Positions 49,728 to 59,164 of a DNA stretch of 64,000 bases are shown here, one piece after another; positions within the stretch are counted from its first letter, which is position 1; every line of letters begins with the position of its first letter. This stretch comes from Halorarum salinum (GTDB taxonomy: Archaea > Halobacteriota > Halobacteria > Halobacteriales > Haloferacaceae). The notes below the pieces were generated by a model. It was given only the letters and a program-made list of their open reading frames with translations, had not been told where the DNA came from and made no database searches. A program made the position numbers and the translations under genes. The DNA is taken from assembly GCF_013402875.1 (NCBI RefSeq), contig NZ_CP058579.1, forward strand, positions 186,001 to 250,000, given 5' to 3'.

Positions 49728-51149
49728 ATGCGCGTGCTGGTCGTCCCGGAGTTCTACCGGCCGGACGACGCGAGCGCCAACGGGACGGTGAGCGACGCGG
49801 TCGCCTGGATCCGCGAGTGGCTCGACCGCGACCCGAGGATGCACGTCTACGTGCTCGCCCCGCCGCGCGAGTCGGCGGGGTACGAGCCGGCGGATCTCCT
49901 CGGGGACCGCGGGCGCGTGACGCTCGTCGAGGCCGAGCCGCCCCTCTCGGACCTCGACCGTCGGGAGCCGTGCACCGAGACCGGCTACTCGGCCGCCCAG
50001 CTCCGGGCGATCCGGCGGCGCGTCTTCGACGTCGACGCCTACGTCGACGTGGTCGTCGACCAGCTCCGGACCGGCCGGACGACGCTGTACAAGTGGCTCC
50101 TCGACCACTCGGACCAGTGGGCCGCCGCGGTCCGCCCGTTCGACGTCGTGGCGAACGTCCACGACCTCCAGCTCCCGTTCAAACACCGCTACTGCTCGTA
50201 CCGCAACGGCTTCCAGTTCCGGATGGAGGCGGCCGCCGCGGCGTTCGCCGACGGCGTCTGGTTCACCGCGGGCGTCGACGCGGACGGGTTCCGCGAGCGC
50301 GCGACGTTCCTCGCGGACGACGTGGTCGAGTCGGCGGCGGGGGACGCCGTCGTCGCCGGCAGTCCGATCAGGTTCGACCGGTTCGACGAGCGCTACGCCG
50401 ACGAGCCGCGGTGGTTCCACCTCGCCGGGTCGTTCTGGGCGAAGAAGAACGCCGACCGGCTGTTCGCCGTCGCGGAGACGCTCCGCGAGCGGTTCGGCGT
50501 CCGGACGCTCCTGACCAGCATGGACCCCATCCCCGACCGCTATCGGGAACGCGACTGGGTCGAGGCCCACGGGGAGGCCTCCAGGGGAACCTACGAGCGG
50601 GCCCTCGACAGGGGGGACGTCGCCGTCTGCGCGAGCGAGTACGAGACGATGGCCCGGACCCCGTTCGAGCAGGCCGCCTCGGGACAGGTGCTCGTCGTCC
50701 GGGACGCCCCCTGGGTCGCCGAGTGCGTGCCCGACGACCACCCGTTCGCGGGGTCGCTCGACGAACTCCCGGACCTCGCGGCCCGGGCCGTCGAGGGCTG
50801 GTCTGCCGCGGTCGAGGCGAACCGCCGGCTCGTCGACCACGCCCGTCGAGTCCGGGGCGCCGACGCCTGCGGCCGGCGGACCCACCGGGACCTGCGGCGA
50901 CGCGTCGAGGGGAAGACCGAACGGTACGGCCGGGGGAAGCGCCCGGCGGTCGTCGCGCGGGCGGCCCGGGACTGCGGGGACCGGTTCCCCCTCGACGACG
51001 TGCTCGATCGGACCGCCGCGTACACGGGCGACGGCCGGCCGCTCCCGGAGCGGGAGTCGTACGCGTTCGTCGACCTCGTGTACACGCTGCGGGCGCTCGG
51101 GTTCGAGGACGAGGGGAACCCTGGGACGCCGACCTTCCGGCGGCGGTGA
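49728..51149 (+). CDS. GT-B glycosyltransferase-like protein
   Basis: A 473-residue protein of GT-B shape. The N-terminal part begins VLVVPEFYRPDDASANGTVS; the middle has RWFHLAGSFWAKKNADRLF and the C-terminal part RTPFEQAASGQVLVVRDAPW, FAGSLDELPDLAARAVEGW, which match the donor-binding half of GT4-like enzymes. It is the first real gene after the leader ORF and would add a sugar to the second-cluster glycan. Its closest neighbours on the same strand resume after a broken flippase. I do not recognise a subfamily. Confidence 0.75.
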   Translation: MRVLVVPEFYRPDDASANGTVSDAVAWIREWLDRDPRMHVYVLAPPRESAGYEPADLLGDRGRVTLVEAEPPLSDLDRREPCTETGYSAAQLRAIRRRVFDVDAYVDVVVDQLRTGRTTLYKWLLDHSDQWAAAVRPFDVVANVHDLQLPFKHRYCSYRNGFQFRMEAAAAAFADGVWFTAGVDADGFRERATFLADDVVESAAGDAVVAGSPIRFDRFDERYADEPRWFHLAGSFWAKKNADRLFAVAETLRERFGVRTLLTSMDPIPDRYRERDWVEAHGEASRGTYERALDRGDVAVCASEYETMARTPFEQAASGQVLVVRDAPWVAECVPDDHPFAGSLDELPDLAARAVEGWSAAVEANRRLVDHARRVRGADACGRRTHRDLRRRVEGKTERYGRGKRPAVVARAARDCGDRFPLDDVLDRTAAYTGDGRPLPERESYAFVDLVYTLRALGFEDEGNPGTPTFRRR

Positions 51150-51189
51150 TCGGTCGGGCTCGCGGCCCCGGCCGCGCCGTTGCCGGCCG

Positions 51190-52225
51190 CCCACCGGGTC
51201 GTTCGGCCGCCGATCGTTCCGGTAGCCACGGCGCTGCGGACGGCGAGGCCGGCGTCGACGATGGACCGGCGAGCGGTCGGGTCCCGGGCCAGGAACAGCG
51301 CCAGATGCGTTGCGACCCCGAGCGTGCCGGCGAGGACCACCTGGTGGGTCGTCGGGGTCCGCAGGAGGGACGTGAGCCCGGCCACGACGACCGCCATGGC
51401 CCCCGCGCTTCCCAACTGGGCGCGGAGCGGCCCCGGAAGGACGGGAACGGCCGCGCCGTTCCGTCGGAGCGTCCGATGGAGGAGCCGAAGCGGAGCGTCT
51501 CCGCGACGACCGCCGCGACGAGCGACTCGCCGAGGAGGACGACGAGGACGAACGTGGGGATCGCGATGACGCTCGTGTACGAGGTGGTCGCCCTGACCGC
51601 CTCGGCGACCGAGCGGTCGCGGCTGGCGAGGTTGCTGGTCCGGCTGATGAGCCCGTCCATCACCACGCCGGAGATGAGCGTCGCGAGGCCGGTGAGCGAG
51701 AGCGCGACCTCGTAGTAGCCGACGGCCGTCGTGAGGCCGAGCCCGCCCAGGAGGAACACGTCGAACCGGGTGTACGCCTTCCCGACGACGTTCGACGGGA
51801 CGTTGAACTATCGCGTAGTCCCAGACGTACGTAGCAGTATCCCGCACGGGAACGGACGGTCCGATCCCCAGGAAGTACAGGATGACCGGGAGACAGAGGG
51901 CCGTGGCGACGACGTAGCCGACGGTCATCCCCGCCACCCCGAACCCGAGCGTGACGAGGCCGAACTGGAGGCCGGTCTTGGCGACCTCGCGGCCGAGGTC
52001 GATCCAGTTCGTGACTCCGAACTTTCCCCTCCCGGCGAGCAGGAACTGAAGCGGGAGGAACAGCGAGATGGCGGCGAACAGGACGACCGCCATGTGGGCC
52101 GCACCCCCGACTCCCGTGTACGCCACGAGCTGCTCGCGCCCGAGAACGGCGAGGACGGCTGCGACGAGAGCGCTCCCCACGGACGCGCTTGCGACGGCCG
52201 GCCGGATGGTGAAACGGGAGGCGGG
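51190..52225 (-). pseudogene. Broken polysaccharide flippase gene
   Basis: Flippase-type segments occur in order on the minus strand but in several frames: FTIRPAVASASVGSALVAAV and KFGVTNWIDLGREVAKTGLQ (52215-51830), then, after a one-base shift near 51815, FLLGGLGLTTAVGYYEVALS and RDRSVAEAVRATTSYTSVIA (to about 51480), then a jump to LRAQLGSAGAMAVVVAGLTS (about 51430-51190). The first roughly 70 residues are missing, the middle is shortened and no proper stop is reached. It appears to be a deleted copy of a gene like that at 47713. The 100-residue gene at 52240 lies just upstream on the other strand. Confidence 0.75.
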
Positions 52226-52239
52226 CGAACCGCGCCACG

Positions 52240-52542
52240 ATGCCCGGCGAAGAACCCGCCGAGAGCGAGCGGACGACCGATCACGACGAGATCCGCGACT
52301 GGGTCGAGGAGCGCGACGGCCGCCCGGCCCGCGTCGAGGGGACCGACGACGACGGCGACGGCCTCCTGCGCGTCGACTTCGGGGACGGGGACGACGACCT
52401 CGAACCGGTCTCCTGGGACGAGTTCTTCGAGGCGTTCGAGGAGAACGACCTCGCGATGGTCTCCCAGGACGAGACGACCGAGGGGGAGGGGAGCCGCTTC
52501 TCGAAGCTCGCCTCCCGCGGGGAAGGGAACGAGGGAGAGTGA
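52240..52542 (+). CDS. Small acidic haloarchaeal protein of unknown function
   Basis: A 100-residue protein (MPGEEPAESERTTDHDEIRD, then GDGLLRVDFGDGDDDLEPVS WDEFFEAFEENDL). About a third of residues are Asp or Glu. It has no recognised domain; the central GDGLLRVDFGDGDDDLEPVS could be a small beta hairpin. It is followed 35 bp later by the GT2 gene, so cotranscription is possible. It may be a small surface-associated or regulatory acidic protein. Confidence 0.6.
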   Translation: MPGEEPAESERTTDHDEIRDWVEERDGRPARVEGTDDDGDGLLRVDFGDGDDDLEPVSWDEFFEAFEENDLAMVSQDETTEGEGSRFSKLASRGEGNEGE

Positions 52543-52577
52543 CCCGGCCCGGTGCGCGAATCGGCCCGCCGTCGCCC

Positions 52578-53534
52578 ATGACCGGCGGTGCCGGCGGAGC
52601 CGACGAGCCCACCGTCAGCGTGGTGCTCCCGACGTACGACCGCGCGGCGACGCTCCCCGGGGCGATCGAGAGCGTCCTCGCCCAGACGCACCGGCCGGTC
52701 GAACTCGTCGTGGTCGACGGCGGGTCGACGGACGACACCGACGAGGTGCTCGAGGCGGTCGACGACGAGCGCCTGCGGGTCCTGCGGCGCGAGTCGCCGG
52801 CGGGGCCGAGCGCCGCCCGCAACGCGGGCGTCCGGGCGACCGACGGCGAGTTCGTGGCGTTCGTCGACGCCGACGACCGCTGGCGCCCGCGAAAGCTCGA
52901 GCGGCAGTTCGCGGCGATGGAGCGGGCGGACGCGCCCGTCTCGCTGACCGGCCTCGAGAAGTCGGCGGGCGAGCCGCGGACCCGCGGCGGCGCGGAGGGC
53001 GACGTCCACGGGGCGGTCAGGCGGCTGGAGGTTCCGACGTACACGTCGACGCTCCTCGCGTCGCGGGACGCGCTCGCCGACGTCGGCGGGTTCGACGAGT
53101 CGCTCGGCTGCTTCGAGGACTGGGAGCTGTGCCTGCGGCTCTCGCGGGAGTACGGGTTCACCTTCGTTGACGACCCGCTGGTGGAGAAAGGGACGAACGG
53201 GGACAACGTCTCGGCGGACCCCGACCGGCTCGCCGCGGCCTTCCACGCGCTCGATCGGCGGTACGACCTCGCCCGAAGCGCCAGGGTCCGACTCCTCGCC
53301 GACGTGGGCGTCACCTACTTCGAGGCCGGGCGGTTCGCCGAGGGGCGCCCGTACGCGGCCCGGTCGCTCGCGCTCGACGTCCGCCGCCCGAAGGTTGCCG
53401 TCGCGCTCGTGCTCTCGCTCACGGGGTCGCCGACGGCGTTCGATTCCGCGATGGAACGGGTCTACGGCGCGGAGCGCCTGCTCCACGCGGCCGGCTTGCG
53501 CCTCCGCCGGCAGTTGCAGGCAACAGGGAGGTGA
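52578..53534 (+). CDS. GT2-family glycosyltransferase
   Basis: A 318-residue GT-A enzyme. VSVVLPTYDRAATLPGAIES, VVDGGSTDDT near residue 43, AARNAGVRATDGEFVAFVDA and the DADD metal site (VDADDRWRP near 95) are family motifs; FEDWELCLRLSREYGF is the later segment. It would transfer a sugar onto the lipid-linked oligosaccharide. The ATG at 52578 begins the catalytic domain after a short tail; an in-frame extension further upstream has no homology. The stop at 53534 overlaps the GTG of the next gene. Confidence 0.92.
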   Translation: MTGGAGGADEPTVSVVLPTYDRAATLPGAIESVLAQTHRPVELVVVDGGSTDDTDEVLEAVDDERLRVLRRESPAGPSAARNAGVRATDGEFVAFVDADDRWRPRKLERQFAAMERADAPVSLTGLEKSAGEPRTRGGAEGDVHGAVRRLEVPTYTSTLLASRDALADVGGFDESLGCFEDWELCLRLSREYGFTFVDDPLVEKGTNGDNVSADPDRLAAAFHALDRRYDLARSARVRLLADVGVTYFEAGRFAEGRPYAARSLALDVRRPKVAVALVLSLTGSPTAFDSAMERVYGAERLLHAAGLRLRRQLQATGR

Positions 53535-55042
53535 CGGCAGCGGTGCCAGGGTGGCGCATGGCGGAGCGACCGAACGTCCTGCTGATCGTCGTCGACGCCT
53601 GTCGCGCCGACCACGTCGCGCCGTACGGCGAGCGTGCGGAGACGCCCGCGGTGGCCTCGCTCGCGGCGGAGGGGACAGTCTATCGCAGAGCGATCAGCCC
53701 CGCCCCGTGGACGCTCCCGAGCGTGACGAGCCTCCTGACCGGCCGGTACCCGCACGAACACGGCGCCACCTCGCGCGGGTTCGCGACCGACGCGCCGACG
53801 CTGGTCGACGACCTCTCGGCCGCGGGCTACCGGTGCATTCACGTCTCGCCGACGACCTGGATCGGCGACTGGCTCCCGCAGGGGCGCGGCTTCGACGGGG
53901 TCGAGGAGTTCACCGGGCCCACGCACCGCCGGTTCGACGGCGGCGCCGACGTGCGCGACCTCTCCGAGGGGGTCGCCCGAGGTCCGGAGTGGTACGCGAC
54001 CGTCGTCCGCCGCGCGCTGGCCTCTGATTCCCCCCTCCGCAGCCTCGGAAACGCCGCCGCGTACAAGCTCTCGGAGGCGACCGGCGACGCGTGGCTCGAC
54101 GACGTGCGGGCCAGCGAGACGGCCGCCCGGACAGTGGACGAACTCCTCGGCGAACTGGCCGACGGGGACGCCCCGTTCTTCGCGTACGTCCATCTCATGG
54201 ACCCGCACCTCCCGTGGTACGTGCCGACGGAGTTCGAGTCGGACGTTCGCCCGCCGGGACGTGACTCCCGGGAGGAAGAGCGGCGGTACGTGGACGAACT
54301 GGTGGACGACCTCTGGGCCGTCCGCGTCGGCGAGCGGACGCTGTCGGCCGACGAGCGAGGGTTCCTGCGGGCGCGCTACGCCGACGCCGTCGAGTACGCC
54401 GACCGCGCCGTCGGGCGGATGCTCGAGAGCCTCGCGGGGCATGGCCTCGGGGATGACACGCTCGTCGCGTTCACCGCCGACCACGGCGAGCACCTTGGGG
54501 AACGCGTGGGCGGCCGGACGATGCTCGACCACCAGCAGTCCGTCCGCCTCCCCGTTTTGCGGGTCCCCCTCGTGGTCCGCCTTCCCGGTCGATTCGCCGC
54601 CACGGAGAGCGACGAACTCGTCCAGCCCCACTATCTGGCCCCGACCGTCCGGGAACTGGCCGGCCTCGAGGGCTACCCCTCGCGGTCGCTCCTCGTAGGG
54701 GACGACGAGCGCCGGTCGACGGCGCTCGCCGAGTACGACGGGGTCGTCGCGTCCCACCCTCCCGCCGGTTACCGGACCGACGAGTGCTTCCGGCGGCGGG
54801 TTGCCGCCGTCGAGGGGGAGTGGAAGCTCGACGTCGTGGGCGACCACCGCCGGGCAGCGCGGATCGACTGGGAAGCCGACGAGACGCACGAGGTCGACCC
54901 CGAGGCGGTGCCGGACGACGTCCGCGAGTCGCTGGAGGCCGCGCTGTCCGCCGCGACCGACCGCGACCGCCCGGGCGCCGGCGGCAGGCGCGAGGTCCCC
55001 GAGGGCGTCGGGCGTCGACTCGCGGACCTCGGCTACCGCTGA
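53531..55042 (+). CDS. Alkaline-phosphatase-superfamily protein (sulfatase-like)
   Basis: A 503-residue protein from GTG 53531, or 494 from ATG 53558. The N-terminus has the metal-binding NVLLIVVDACRADHVAPYG. The nucleophile segment is SPAPWTLPSVTSLLTGRYPH, with Thr where sulfatases have the Cys (Ser) that becomes formylglycine, so it is not a classic sulfatase. The second metal site FTADHGEHLGE is present near 300. It likely cleaves or transfers phosphate or phospho-ethanolamine groups on a glycan or lipid. The GTG at 53531 overlaps the GT2 stop as GTGA; the ATG is the safer start. Confidence 0.82.
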   Translation: MTAAVPGWRMAERPNVLLIVVDACRADHVAPYGERAETPAVASLAAEGTVYRRAISPAPWTLPSVTSLLTGRYPHEHGATSRGFATDAPTLVDDLSAAGYRCIHVSPTTWIGDWLPQGRGFDGVEEFTGPTHRRFDGGADVRDLSEGVARGPEWYATVVRRALASDSPLRSLGNAAAYKLSEATGDAWLDDVRASETAARTVDELLGELADGDAPFFAYVHLMDPHLPWYVPTEFESDVRPPGRDSREEERRYVDELVDDLWAVRVGERTLSADERGFLRARYADAVEYADRAVGRMLESLAGHGLGDDTLVAFTADHGEHLGERVGGRTMLDHQQSVRLPVLRVPLVVRLPGRFAATESDELVQPHYLAPTVRELAGLEGYPSRSLLVGDDERRSTALAEYDGVVASHPPAGYRTDECFRRRVAAVEGEWKLDVVGDHRRAARIDWEADETHEVDPEAVPDDVRESLEAALSAATDRDRPGAGGRREVPEGVGRRLADLGYR

Positions 55043-56394
55043 TGCGTATCTGTCTCCTCTCGGACGGCTACCCGCCCCGGGACCGCGGCGGCGCCCAGAA
55101 GATCGCCGCGCAGGTCGCCGAGGGGTACGCGGAACGCGGCCACGAGGTCGACGTGATCACGACGGTCACCGACAGAGGGGACGTCGGCCACGACGTCCGC
55201 GGCGGCGTCACCGTTCGTCGGCTCTACACGCCCCGTCCGAACGCGCTGTTGCCGTACCTGACGGTCAACAACCCGCTCGTCTCGTCCGCGTGCGGGCGGG
55301 CGCTCGACCGCGCCGACCCCGACGTCGTCCACGCACACAACGTCCACTGGCTCTCGAACGCGAGCCTGCGGGCCGCGGCCGTTCATGCCCCGGTGGTGAA
55401 GACGTACCACGACGCGGGGACGTTCGCGTACGGCGAGTTCACGGCGCCCGTCGAGGGGGCGCCCGTCGGCGGGTCGCCCCTGGCGGCGGCGTACCGGGCA
55501 TCCCCCCTGCGGCAGGCCCGCGATCAGGGGGTCCGGTACTTCCCGCTTCGCAACCAACTCAACCGCCGGACGCTCGAGCGGTGCGTGGACGTCGGCGTCG
55601 CGGTGAGCGACGCGCTGGGCGAGGCACTCCGGGCGAACGGAATGCCCTGTCGAATCACCATCCACAACGGCGTCGAGGTGCCTGGAGGGTCGGCGGCCGA
55701 CGGCGGCGCTGTCGACAACGGAAGCGCAGTGGCCGTGAGCGGGGGCCCCGACGACTCGGCCGCGGGGGCGGAAACGGAGGACGGACCGACGACGGACGCG
55801 GAAGCGGACTCCGAGTCGGGGGCGGCGCTTCGCGACAGGCACGGACTCGGGAGCGATCCGTACGTCCTGTTCGGCGGGCGGACCGGACCCACGAAGGGCG
55901 CTCGACAGCTCGCCGCAGCGTTCGCTCACGTCCGCGATGCGCTGGACGGGGACCCCCGGCTACTCGTGACGGGGGAGTCGGCGTACGTGGACCGGATGCG
56001 TGAGATCGCGGCTTCCCACGGGGACCGGATCGTGTCGACCGGCTGGATGCCGCGTGAGCGCCTCCAGGCTGCCATCGGCGCGGCGACGGTCGTCGCGACG
56101 CCCTCGGTTCACCTGGATCCGTTTCCGACGGTCAACCTCGAGGCGTTCGCCGCCGGGACGCCCGTGGTCACGACGCGGTTCGGCGGCGCGGACGAGCTCG
56201 TGGCCGACGGCGTCGACGGGGTCGTCGTCGACCCCCGGGACGTGGACGCGCTCGCGGACGGGCTCGCGTCGCTGCTCGCGGACCGCCGGCGGGCCGCCCG
56301 GTACGGGGCCGCCGGACGGCGGAAGGTGCGCCGCCGGTTCACGGTCGACCGTCAGGTCGAGTCCTACCTCGACGTGCTGGCGTCGGTGACCTGA
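55042..56394 (+). CDS. GT4-family glycosyltransferase
   Basis: A 450-residue enzyme. It starts MRICLLSDGYPPRDRGGAQK and has VVHAHNVHWLSNASLRAAAV, then an acidic low-complexity insert (about 215-265), then the donor-site half with FGGRTGPTKGARQLAAAFAH and SVHLDPFPTVNLEAFAAGTP, including the E-x7-E pattern. It adds a nucleotide-activated sugar to the glycan. The ATG at 55042 uses the A of the phosphatase-like TGA (TGATG), so the two are translated together. Confidence 0.92.
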   Translation: MRICLLSDGYPPRDRGGAQKIAAQVAEGYAERGHEVDVITTVTDRGDVGHDVRGGVTVRRLYTPRPNALLPYLTVNNPLVSSACGRALDRADPDVVHAHNVHWLSNASLRAAAVHAPVVKTYHDAGTFAYGEFTAPVEGAPVGGSPLAAAYRASPLRQARDQGVRYFPLRNQLNRRTLERCVDVGVAVSDALGEALRANGMPCRITIHNGVEVPGGSAADGGAVDNGSAVAVSGGPDDSAAGAETEDGPTTDAEADSESGAALRDRHGLGSDPYVLFGGRTGPTKGARQLAAAFAHVRDALDGDPRLLVTGESAYVDRMREIAASHGDRIVSTGWMPRERLQAAIGAATVVATPSVHLDPFPTVNLEAFAAGTPVVTTRFGGADELVADGVDGVVVDPRDVDALADGLASLLADRRRAARYGAAGRRKVRRRFTVDRQVESYLDVLASVT

Positions 56395-56571
56395 CCTCGA
56401 ACGGCGGCGCACCGCCCACGAGAGCTCCGAAATCGGGGGAAACCGTCGTAGACCTGCCTTTGCAGGCCGAGCGTAATCACCGTCGGCGGGGAAACGGTGA
56501 CGCGTGTATCGGAGAACGGGTTCCGCCCCGGCCCGCTGCGGGCCGAACACCTCGACGGGATTCGAAGGACC

Positions 56572-56646
56572 ATGACTCACGTAGCTCACGCCGACGGCCG
56601 CACCGTCCCTCGACCGCGTTGCGCGCCCCGACGGGGTGCCGGATGA
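56572..56646 (+). CDS. 24-codon leader ORF overlapping the inositol-phosphate synthase start
   Basis: ATG at 56572 encodes MTHVAHADGRTVPRPRCAPR and four more residues; its TGA (56644-56646) overlaps the synthase ATG at 56643 as ATGA. No homology. A GAAGGA tract lies just upstream. It fits the upstream-ORF pattern of the glycan genes, without a dyad promoter. Confidence 0.4.
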   Translation: MTHVAHADGRTVPRPRCAPRRGAG

Positions 56647-57869
56647 GCGGAACCGGCGTCTGGTTCGTCGGCGCGCGCGGCAACATCGCGACGACGGCAA
56701 TGGTCGGCGCCCGGGCCGTCGCCCGCGGCGCCGTCTCGACGACCGGACTCGTCACTGAACGGGAGCCGTGTACGCGGCTGGACCTCCCCGAGATGGGGTC
56801 CTTGGCGTTCGGCGGACACGACATCAGGGACGGGAACGTCGTCTCAAGCGCCCGCGAACTGGCGGAGCGCAACCGCGTCCCGGACCGCGAGACGCTGGCC
56901 TCCGTCGAGGTCGACCTCGAGGGCGTGGACGAGCACGTTCGACCGGGCACGGCGCTCAACTGCGGCGCCGCGACCGACCTGGCCGACGGCGACCCGCTGG
57001 AGGTCGGCCGCACGGTCGAGGAAGTGGTCGAGTGGCTACGCGATGACCTCCGGACGTTCCGTCGCGACCGGGACCTCGACCGCGTGGTCGTCGTGAACGT
57101 CGCCTCCACCGAGCCGACGCTCGCCGACGGGGACCGGTACGGCTCGCGGGCGGCGCTCGAGGGGGCCATCGAGGACGACGACCGCGAACTGCCCGCCAGC
57201 GTCCTCTACGCGTACGCGGCCCTCTCGGAGGGGTGCCCGTTCGCGAACTTCACGCCGGCCGTGGGGAGCGCCGTCGGCGGCCTGCGCGAACTGGCCGAAG
57301 AGGAGGGGCTCCCCCACATGGGCAACGACGGGAAGACCGGCGAGTCGCTCCTGAAGACCGCACTGGGGCCGATGTTCGCGGCCCGCAACCTGCACGTGCG
57401 GTCCTGGGAGGGGCACAACATCCTCGGGAACACGGACGGGGAGGTGCTCGAGGACGACCGGAACAAGGGGGGGAAGATCCGGAGCAAGGGCGACCTGCTC
57501 GAGAGCATCCTCCCGGACATCGAGCACAACAGGGTCCGCATCGACCACACGCCCTCGCTCAACGACTGGAAGACCGCGTGGGACTACGTCCACTTCGAGG
57601 GCTTCCTCGACACGGGGATGACGATGCAGTTCACCTGGCAGGGGTCCGACTCCGCGCTGGCTGCGCCGCTGGTGCTGGACCTCGTCAGGCTCCTTACCCA
57701 CGCGGCCGACCGCGACGAGTCGGGGCTCCAGCCCCACCTGGCGTCCTTCTTCAAGGCGCCCGTCGGCGTCGACGAACACGACCTCTCCCGGCAGTTCGAC
57801 GTGCTCCACGAGTACGTGGACCGGCACGCGACCCTGCAACCCGAGGAGGCGACGACGCCGACCGACTGA
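56643..57869 (+). CDS. ino1: Inositol-1-phosphate synthase
   Basis: A 408-residue NAD-dependent synthase. It starts MSGTGVWFVGARGNIATTAM and carries the fingerprint HMGNDGKTGESLLKTALGPM, SWEGHNILGNTDGEVL and LEDDRNKGGKIRSKGDLLES, followed by VHFEGFLDTGMTMQFTWQGS. It makes inositol-1-phosphate from glucose-6-phosphate. In archaea the product can feed inositol phospholipids or, in some species, compatible solutes. Sitting among glycosyltransferases it suggests inositol in the glycan or its lipid anchor. The start is fixed by the NAD motif; a longer in-frame reading has no homology. It touches the next gene by TGATG. Confidence 0.93.
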   Translation: MSGTGVWFVGARGNIATTAMVGARAVARGAVSTTGLVTEREPCTRLDLPEMGSLAFGGHDIRDGNVVSSARELAERNRVPDRETLASVEVDLEGVDEHVRPGTALNCGAATDLADGDPLEVGRTVEEVVEWLRDDLRTFRRDRDLDRVVVVNVASTEPTLADGDRYGSRAALEGAIEDDDRELPASVLYAYAALSEGCPFANFTPAVGSAVGGLRELAEEEGLPHMGNDGKTGESLLKTALGPMFAARNLHVRSWEGHNILGNTDGEVLEDDRNKGGKIRSKGDLLESILPDIEHNRVRIDHTPSLNDWKTAWDYVHFEGFLDTGMTMQFTWQGSDSALAAPLVLDLVRLLTHAADRDESGLQPHLASFFKAPVGVDEHDLSRQFDVLHEYVDRHATLQPEEATTPTD

Positions 57870-59164
57870 TGCGCGTCCTGCAAGCGGCCCACGCCCTCCC
57901 GCCGGACACGTACGGTGGGGTCGAACTGTACACGGTCGGCCTCTCGGAGGCGCTCGCGGCGCGCGGGCACGACGTCGCCGTCGCCGCCCCGGGCGGGGGC
58001 GCCGACCTCGACGTGACGACGTTCGACCTGCCGACCCCCGACCCGCCCGACGTCCAGGCCGACCGCGGCCTGCCGACCGGCCCCGTGAACCCCGCGGTCG
58101 ACGGCCGGTTCGACGACCTGCTCGCGTCGTTCGACCCGGACGTCGTCCACCTCCAGCACTTCAAGGGCCTCTCCGCGGCGATCCCCGCGCTCTGTGCCGA
58201 GCGGGGCGTCGCCTGCGTCGCGACGCTGCACGACTTCTGGACCATCTGCCACCGGGAACAGCTCCACCGCCCGGACGGGAGCCGCTGCTCGGGTCCCGAA
58301 TCCGTGGAGAAGTGCACCGACTGCTACCTCGCCGCCGAGAGCGACGAGTCCGCCATCGCGGACGGCGGGGCGGGGAGCGCGGGGGAGCCGCGACTCGGGG
58401 CGGACGCCGACGGTGGTAGGACGGGGGAAACGGGCGCGACGAGACGCGAGCAGTACGCGACCGTCGTCACGGCACGGACGGCGCTGCTCCGGACGGCGCT
58501 GGGGGCGACCGACGTGCTGGTGTCGCCGTCGTCGTTCCTCCGGGATCGGTTCGTCGCTCACGGAACGCCGCCCGGGGACGTCGTCCAGTTGCGCAACGGG
58601 ATCCGCGTCGATCGGTTCGTGGATACGGGCTTCGAGGGGGCGCCCGTTCGGTTCGGATACGCGGGGCGGATCACCCCGGAGAAGGGCGTCCACCTGCTCG
58701 TCGAGGCGTTCGACGAACTGGACGGCGACGCGACGCTGGACGTGTTCGGTCGATTCGCGTCCGGGGAGGACCCGTACCACGCCGACCTGGCCGAGGCGGC
58801 CGGCGAGCGGGTCCGGTTCAGGGGGTTCTACGACGATCCCGCGGCGCCCTACCGCGCGATGGACGTCCTCGTCCTCCCGTCGATCTGGTACGAGAACAGC
58901 CCGCTCGTCATCCAGGAGGCCCGCGCGGCGGGCCTCCCCGTCGTCACCGCCGACGTGGGCGGGATGGCCGAACTCGTGACCGACGGCGTCGACGGGCTGA
59001 CGTTCCCGGTCGGCGACGCGGCCGCGCTCGCGGGCGCCCTCTCAGGGCTGGTCGACGACGCGACCGCCGTCGAACGGCTTCGGGCCGGCGTCGAGCCGCC
59101 GACGCGACTCGACGAGCACGCGGCCGCGGTGGAGGCGCTGTACGCCGACTGCGCTTCCGCATGA
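57869..59164 (+). CDS. GT4-family glycosyltransferase
   Basis: A 431-residue enzyme. It starts MRVLQAAHALPPDTYGGVEL, has VVHLQHFKGLSAAIPALC, a Cys-containing insert (LHRPDGSRCSGPESVEKC) typical of a GT4 subgroup, an acidic low-complexity stretch (about 165-195) and the donor-half motifs GYAGRITPEKGVHLLVEA and IWYENSPLVIQEARAAGLPV. It extends a glycan, acceptor unknown. ATG at 57869 overlaps the synthase stop. Confidence 0.92.
   Translation: MRVLQAAHALPPDTYGGVELYTVGLSEALAARGHDVAVAAPGGGADLDVTTFDLPTPDPPDVQADRGLPTGPVNPAVDGRFDDLLASFDPDVVHLQHFKGLSAAIPALCAERGVACVATLHDFWTICHREQLHRPDGSRCSGPESVEKCTDCYLAAESDESAIADGGAGSAGEPRLGADADGGRTGETGATRREQYATVVTARTALLRTALGATDVLVSPSSFLRDRFVAHGTPPGDVVQLRNGIRVDRFVDTGFEGAPVRFGYAGRITPEKGVHLLVEAFDELDGDATLDVFGRFASGEDPYHADLAEAAGERVRFRGFYDDPAAPYRAMDVLVLPSIWYENSPLVIQEARAAGLPVVTADVGGMAELVTDGVDGLTFPVGDAAALAGALSGLVDDATAVERLRAGVEPPTRLDEHAAAVEALYADCASA

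Noticed and set aside
53531-55042. Calling the gene at 53.5 kb a true sulfatase
   Set aside because: The required Cys/Ser of the formylglycine motif is replaced by Thr, so only superfamily membership is supported.
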